Of a stretch of 61,794 nucleotides of DNA, positions 58,010 to 61,794 are shown piece by piece. The stretch is from Gemmatimonadaceae bacterium. Lineage in GTDB: Bacteria; Gemmatimonadota; Gemmatimonadetes; Gemmatimonadales; Gemmatimonadaceae. Location of the stretch: assembly GCA_017881685.1 (NCBI GenBank), contig JADGQR010000121.1, forward strand, positions 1-61,794. Direction: 5' to 3'. The notes under the pieces are model-generated. The model saw only the letters and a program-made list of their open reading frames with translations. It made no database searches and was not told the DNA's origin. A program made the position numbers and the translations under genes. Each line of letters starts with the position of its first letter. The stretch's first letter is position 1.

Positions 58010-58086
58010 GAGGTTTACGAACGGGGAATATCCCCTATCGTCAGGCCGGTGCAAAGCCCACCGGCTTGTCATGACGGGCAAACCTC
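58010..58086 (-). ncRNA. Candidate cis-regulatory structured RNA (three-helix fold) in the leader of 57319..57993; strand inferred
   Basis: P1 GAGGTTT/AAACCTC (58010-58016/58080-58086); P2 GGGGA/TCCCC (58023-58027/58031-58035); P3 CGTCA/TGACG (58039-58043/58072-58076) enclosing GCCGGTG/CACCGGC (58045-58051/58059-58065). Confidence 0.5.
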
Positions 58087-58094
58087 GCGCCGGA

Positions 58095-61000
58095 TCAGCC
58101 CCCTGGCGGTCCGAATCTCCCTTCGCCGCCGCCGTTCTGCGGACGCTGGAACGGATCTTTCACGTCCTTCGGTATCTTCGCCCATTGCTCAGGTGTCAGA
58201 ACACCCTGCGCATCCTTGATCGCCTTCTGCGCGAGCGTCCTGCCTTCCTGAATCTTTCCGCGCATCTTTATTCCCAGCTGCATCGGGTCTGCGTTCTTCG
58301 CGTCCGTTCCACCGAGAGTGTTCGCAAGTGATCCGATGATCGTATCGGCCTGCGCCTGAAGACTGTCACCGAGCACTGCGAGCTTACCCTTCTGCTCCGC
58401 GGTCAGCTCGAGCTTCAGTGAATCGTTCAGATCGAGGATCTGCGTGAAGACGTTTGGAACGGCACGCGCGAGACGCTGGCGGAAGTCGTCAGCAGTCATA
58501 CGCTGCCCGCCGCGGCCGCCGCCAAACACGCCCTGCATCTGCTGTCGCGCAGGATCGACGCCGAGCGTTAGGCGACCCTGAACCGAGATCTGGAACGGAA
58601 CCCTGAACGCATTACGACTTCCGGCCGCTGCGCCGAAGTGTTCGTTCACCTGATAGAGGAAGCGCTGATTCACCGGATCGAATCCGCGAACGTAAAGCAG
58701 CGTGCGGTCCGGGAATACGGGCTGGCCCCAGCCGTGAAGATTGTCGCTTCCGTGCAGAAGCCTGTCGATACCCGCGAGCGTGTTGAGACCGACGACCGAG
58801 ATCGTGAGCCTGCGATTCAATCCAAAGCTCGACGGCTTGATGTTCGCCTGGAGGTCGAACGATGTCGACCATGGAACCGAGCAGCTGTTGCGGGCTGCAA
58901 CGGTACCGGTCTGGCTCAAGATGCAGCTCTTCGCCCGATCGGGCGCCGACGCAAGCAGCCGGGACATGCCATTCGAGATCGCAGTGTCCGGGGCAGTCAG
59001 CGGATCGAAGATGAATGGCCGGTCGTTCCTCAAGCCGTCGCCGTTCACGTCGCCACCCACAAGCGGTGTGAAGAATCCACCCGAAGTCAGGCGCGCGATT
59101 GCCGTCAGCTCGATGAATGGCTTGATCGGCCACGTCACGGTTCCGATTATCGCATGACGACGCTCCTGATCACTCGTCCCGCGCTCGGCCAGGTTTGGAT
59201 TTCCCGCCGTTGACGCACCGGAGCCCCCGCCGCCAAACCCGCCGCCTCCAAAGCCACCGAACGTCGAGATTCCCTGCGACTGGTCGGTCGATCGTGTGAA
59301 CGTGTATGAGGCGTTGAAGAGAATCGCCTTTGTCGTGATTCCCTGGAAACTCGCAGTGAGCTGTTTCGAGTTGGACCTGAGATCCGAGTTCACTTCACTG
59401 ACCACGCCGAACCGCGGCTGGATTCTCGATCCCGTGAGTGATACCGCGCCTGTCTGAGGAACGATGGACGTAACTGGTGCGAACACCGGTCGTCCGCCTT
59501 CGCTGGCAAGCGTGAACTTTGGTGCCGTGTCGAGATTGAGATCTCGCGCACTTGTCTGGGCAACACCGTTTGCGAACGATCCGTCGAGCGAGAATGTGTA
59601 TCGCTCGACGAAGCGACGGGTGAATCCAAGCGATCCTCTCCATGCGCGGGGCGCTGCGAAGTCGCTGCTGAAGACGCTCACATTGCGCCGAGTGTTCGCA
59701 AACTGCTGGCTGGCACCGTTGCAGGTAGTCGGCACTGTGGACGGATCGGAGAGATACGACTGCCAGTCGGGAATCGGAACGCTCCCTCCAACGCACACGA
59801 TTTGCGACTGCGCGTTCACGAGTCCGTTCGCATCGGCCGCTGCCGCGAACAATTGCGACGGCGCCTTCCCTCTGAATTCGCCGATTCCGCCGCGAATGCT
59901 TCCGGCGGCAGGTCCCATCTGCGAAAGACCATACGTATATGTGAAACCGACGCGCGGACTGATGTGAGTCTCGGTCGGGAATGCGTCGGTTCTGAACCCA
60001 AACAGCGAATCGATTGCCGGATTGTATTTTGGTGCGTCAGGATAGCTCGAGTGTTCGAATCTCGCACCGTAGGTCAGCTGGAGCTTCGCCGACTGGCGCC
60101 ACGCGTCACCAAGGTAGAGTGCGCTGTTCAATCCTCGCGCATTTCTGACGTTGCTCGACAGCGTGCGCGTAAACGAGGCCGGGTGCCCGGCAGCGAAATC
60201 CGAAAGTGAGTTGAACGTGAACGTGCCGAGCGCGTTCGAGAAAGTCCCGTTCTCGCTGTCGTCTATATCGAGAAGTCCGCCGAGCTTGACTCGGTGGGCT
60301 CCGGTGCGGGAGACCCGGGAGACCTCGTCGCTGAACTCGGTAAGCTGAGTATGCGTCTCCTGGGGAAGCGAGGGGTTCACACCAAACTGAAGAGTCGACA
60401 CTCCGAGCGATCCGTCCGCAAGATTGGATGCTACTACAACGCGTCCCGATGGAATGTCGATGTAAGGGTCGGTCGTCCTCTTGTCGATCGAGCGATATCC
60501 GCGCAGCTCGTTGATGAAGCTCGCCCAATGCGAAGTGAGCGTCACCATCCCTCCGCCGCCTGAACCCTTGGCATTCCCACCGCTATGCGGAACCGCAAAA
60601 GCCGAGATTCGGCTCGCGTCCTGAACTGAGCCGCGCCAATCGCCGCGAAGCATCAGCGTGTTCGCTTCACCGAGATTGTAGTCGACGCGAACGAGAGCGG
60701 ATGCATTGTCGTTCAGGCGCTCCTCGGGAATCTGCGCCGACGTTGGCTGCAAGCCGTACTGGCCGAGCAGCGACAGGAAGTGCGCGACCGAGTCGCTGTT
60801 GGTTCCAAGCCGCTGGAATGCGAGAGGATCCGCCGCGAGAAGTGATTGGAGCGGATCTGTTCGTCGCGTGAGCGTAAGCGCGCCAAACGTGAACAGCTTG
60901 TTCTTGATGATCGGCCCGCCGAATCCGCCGCTAATCTGGTTCTGTGTATACTTCTGGGAGAACGCATTTTCGCCATCATCGACGAACTCGAGCGACGGAT

Positions 61001-61763
61001 CGCGCAGTGAATAACCGAGCGCTCCCTGGAATACGTTGGTTCCGCCGCGAGTGGTGCTTGCGACCTGTCCGCCGGTGAATTGTCCGCGAGCAACGTCGTA
61101 TGTGCTTGTGATAACTCTGGTGTTGCGAACGGCTTCCTGCGGAACGCTTCCGGAGCCGAACGAAAGTCCGTCGAGCGTGAGGCTGTTCTGATTCGCCGGC
61201 TGGCCCGCGACTGAAAACGATGCAGGTGTCGAGTCAGTGCCGGCGACGCCGATCACGCCTGGCGCGAGTGTCGCAAGCGCATTCAGATCGCCCGCGTCGA
61301 TCGGCAGGCGATTGATCAGTCCCGGCGGAAGGCCGCGTTCTGTAGATCCAGCCTCGGGGCGATCGGTATTTCGATTGCGATTTGGCGAGGCCCGAACCTG
61401 GACGCTTTGAAGCACCGTCGCATTGCGGCCCATGACGACATCATGAACGAGACGGTCTTCGTCGTTGTTGCGGACAAGCGCGAACCGCTGCGGCGCGTAC
61501 CCAATCGATATCACCTGGACGCTGTAGGCGCCGCCCCCGTCAGGGAACAGTATTGAATAGCGGCCATCGGCGTCCGTCACCTTCGTTCGCGCGATCTGCG
61601 TTTCAGTGGACGTCACCTCGACTTTGGCGCCAGCGATTGGCTTGCCGTCGGGTGACGTGACGCGACCCATGATGATGTCGGTGGTCGAGCCAACTTGCGC
61701 GGAAGCAGCCCCCGGAAGAAGAAGCAATGCCGCCGCGAGACTGATGAGTGAAGACAACTTCAT
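58095..61763 (-). CDS. TonB-dependent receptor/CarboxypepD_reg-like outer-membrane protein with C-terminal LTxxQ-type extension
   Basis: Signal peptide; CarboxypepD_reg domain (GRVTSPDGKPIAGAKVEVTSTET); plug (SFSVAGQPANQNSLTLDGLSFGSGSVPQEAVRNTRVITSTYDVARGQFTGGQVASTTRGGTN); long barrel; C-terminal LTAEQKGKLAVLGDSL...LTPEQWAKIP. Confidence 0.9.
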   Translation of the reverse strand: MKLSSLISLAAALLLLPGAASAQVGSTTDIIMGRVTSPDGKPIAGAKVEVTSTETQIARTKVTDADGRYSILFPDGGGAYSVQVISIGYAPQRFALVRNNDEDRLVHDVVMGRNATVLQSVQVRASPNRNRNTDRPEAGSTERGLPPGLINRLPIDAGDLNALATLAPGVIGVAGTDSTPASFSVAGQPANQNSLTLDGLSFGSGSVPQEAVRNTRVITSTYDVARGQFTGGQVASTTRGGTNVFQGALGYSLRDPSLEFVDDGENAFSQKYTQNQISGGFGGPIIKNKLFTFGALTLTRRTDPLQSLLAADPLAFQRLGTNSDSVAHFLSLLGQYGLQPTSAQIPEERLNDNASALVRVDYNLGEANTLMLRGDWRGSVQDASRISAFAVPHSGGNAKGSGGGGMVTLTSHWASFINELRGYRSIDKRTTDPYIDIPSGRVVVASNLADGSLGVSTLQFGVNPSLPQETHTQLTEFSDEVSRVSRTGAHRVKLGGLLDIDDSENGTFSNALGTFTFNSLSDFAAGHPASFTRTLSSNVRNARGLNSALYLGDAWRQSAKLQLTYGARFEHSSYPDAPKYNPAIDSLFGFRTDAFPTETHISPRVGFTYTYGLSQMGPAAGSIRGGIGEFRGKAPSQLFAAAADANGLVNAQSQIVCVGGSVPIPDWQSYLSDPSTVPTTCNGASQQFANTRRNVSVFSSDFAAPRAWRGSLGFTRRFVERYTFSLDGSFANGVAQTSARDLNLDTAPKFTLASEGGRPVFAPVTSIVPQTGAVSLTGSRIQPRFGVVSEVNSDLRSNSKQLTASFQGITTKAILFNASYTFTRSTDQSQGISTFGGFGGGGFGGGGSGASTAGNPNLAERGTSDQERRHAIIGTVTWPIKPFIELTAIARLTSGGFFTPLVGGDVNGDGLRNDRPFIFDPLTAPDTAISNGMSRLLASAPDRAKSCILSQTGTVAARNSCSVPWSTSFDLQANIKPSSFGLNRRLTISVVGLNTLAGIDRLLHGSDNLHGWGQPVFPDRTLLYVRGFDPVNQRFLYQVNEHFGAAAGSRNAFRVPFQISVQGRLTLGVDPARQQMQGVFGGGRGGQRMTADDFRQRLARAVPNVFTQILDLNDSLKLELTAEQKGKLAVLGDSLQAQADTIIGSLANTLGGTDAKNADPMQLGIKMRGKIQEGRTLAQKAIKDAQGVLTPEQWAKIPKDVKDPFQRPQNGGGEGRFGPPGG

Positions 61764-61794
61764 GGTTTGCTTTGATTTTCTCGTTAGCGCCGTC

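Noticed and set aside
58045-58086. GCAAAGCCCACCGGC and GGGCAAACC recall conserved loops of the c-di-GMP-I (GEMM) riboswitch
   Set aside because: The two segments occur in the wrong order and the co-directional strand is the complement, so the known class is not supported. The structural signal is kept as a separate finding.
1-61794. Search by eye for CRISPR arrays, transposases, phage or toxin-antitoxin/defence genes
   Set aside because: None recognised; the gene content is conserved chromosomal housekeeping plus envelope proteins.

Overview
High-GC bacterial chromosomal segment of about 61.8 kb. It is mostly housekeeping genes. By inference from gene content (region-1.1-less primary sigma factor, many CarboxypepD_reg/TonB-type outer-membrane proteins, SPOR and TolB-like proteins) it is Gemmatimonadota-like; no rRNA is present to confirm this. 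The left half (to ~33.25 kb) is mainly + strand: gltX (5'-truncated), lexA, pdxJ, ispE, tRNA-Gln(TTG), prs-rplY-pth-ychF, rpsF-rpsR-DUF2232-rplI, rsfS, a metallopeptidase/TolB/Omp85-like fusion, two SPOR proteins, smc, DAHP synthase and lolA-like. The right half is mainly - strand: S41 protease, tmk, ylbF-like, prmC, prfA, rpmE, M16 peptidase, amidohydrolase, DUF4105, SpoIID, hemL, rimO, yajQ, sigma-70, lepB, ALDH, an NtrC-type regulator and a TonB-dependent receptor. No CRISPR array, phage, transposase gene or obvious defence island was seen. The most unusual material is non-coding: (i) a ~284-bp near-perfect palindrome upstream of prs (13888-14171); (ii) a compact three-helix structured element at 58010-58086, between two - strand genes; (iii) a dispersed palindromic intergenic repeat family (21338-21475, 39178-39220, 40074-40147, 40875-40922), two inverted copies of which bracket a frameshifted SGNH/rhamnogalacturonan acetylesterase gene; (iv) a ~240-bp element with 26-bp inverted ends after the sigma gene; (v) a tRNA-Gln whose 3' end abuts a start codon. 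Protein-level oddities include a receptor with a C-terminal LTxxQ-rich tail, a peptidase-MA/TolB/barrel fusion, and two putative lipoproteins whose reading frames lack a canonical start codon. All calls are by eye from motifs; no database search was run.
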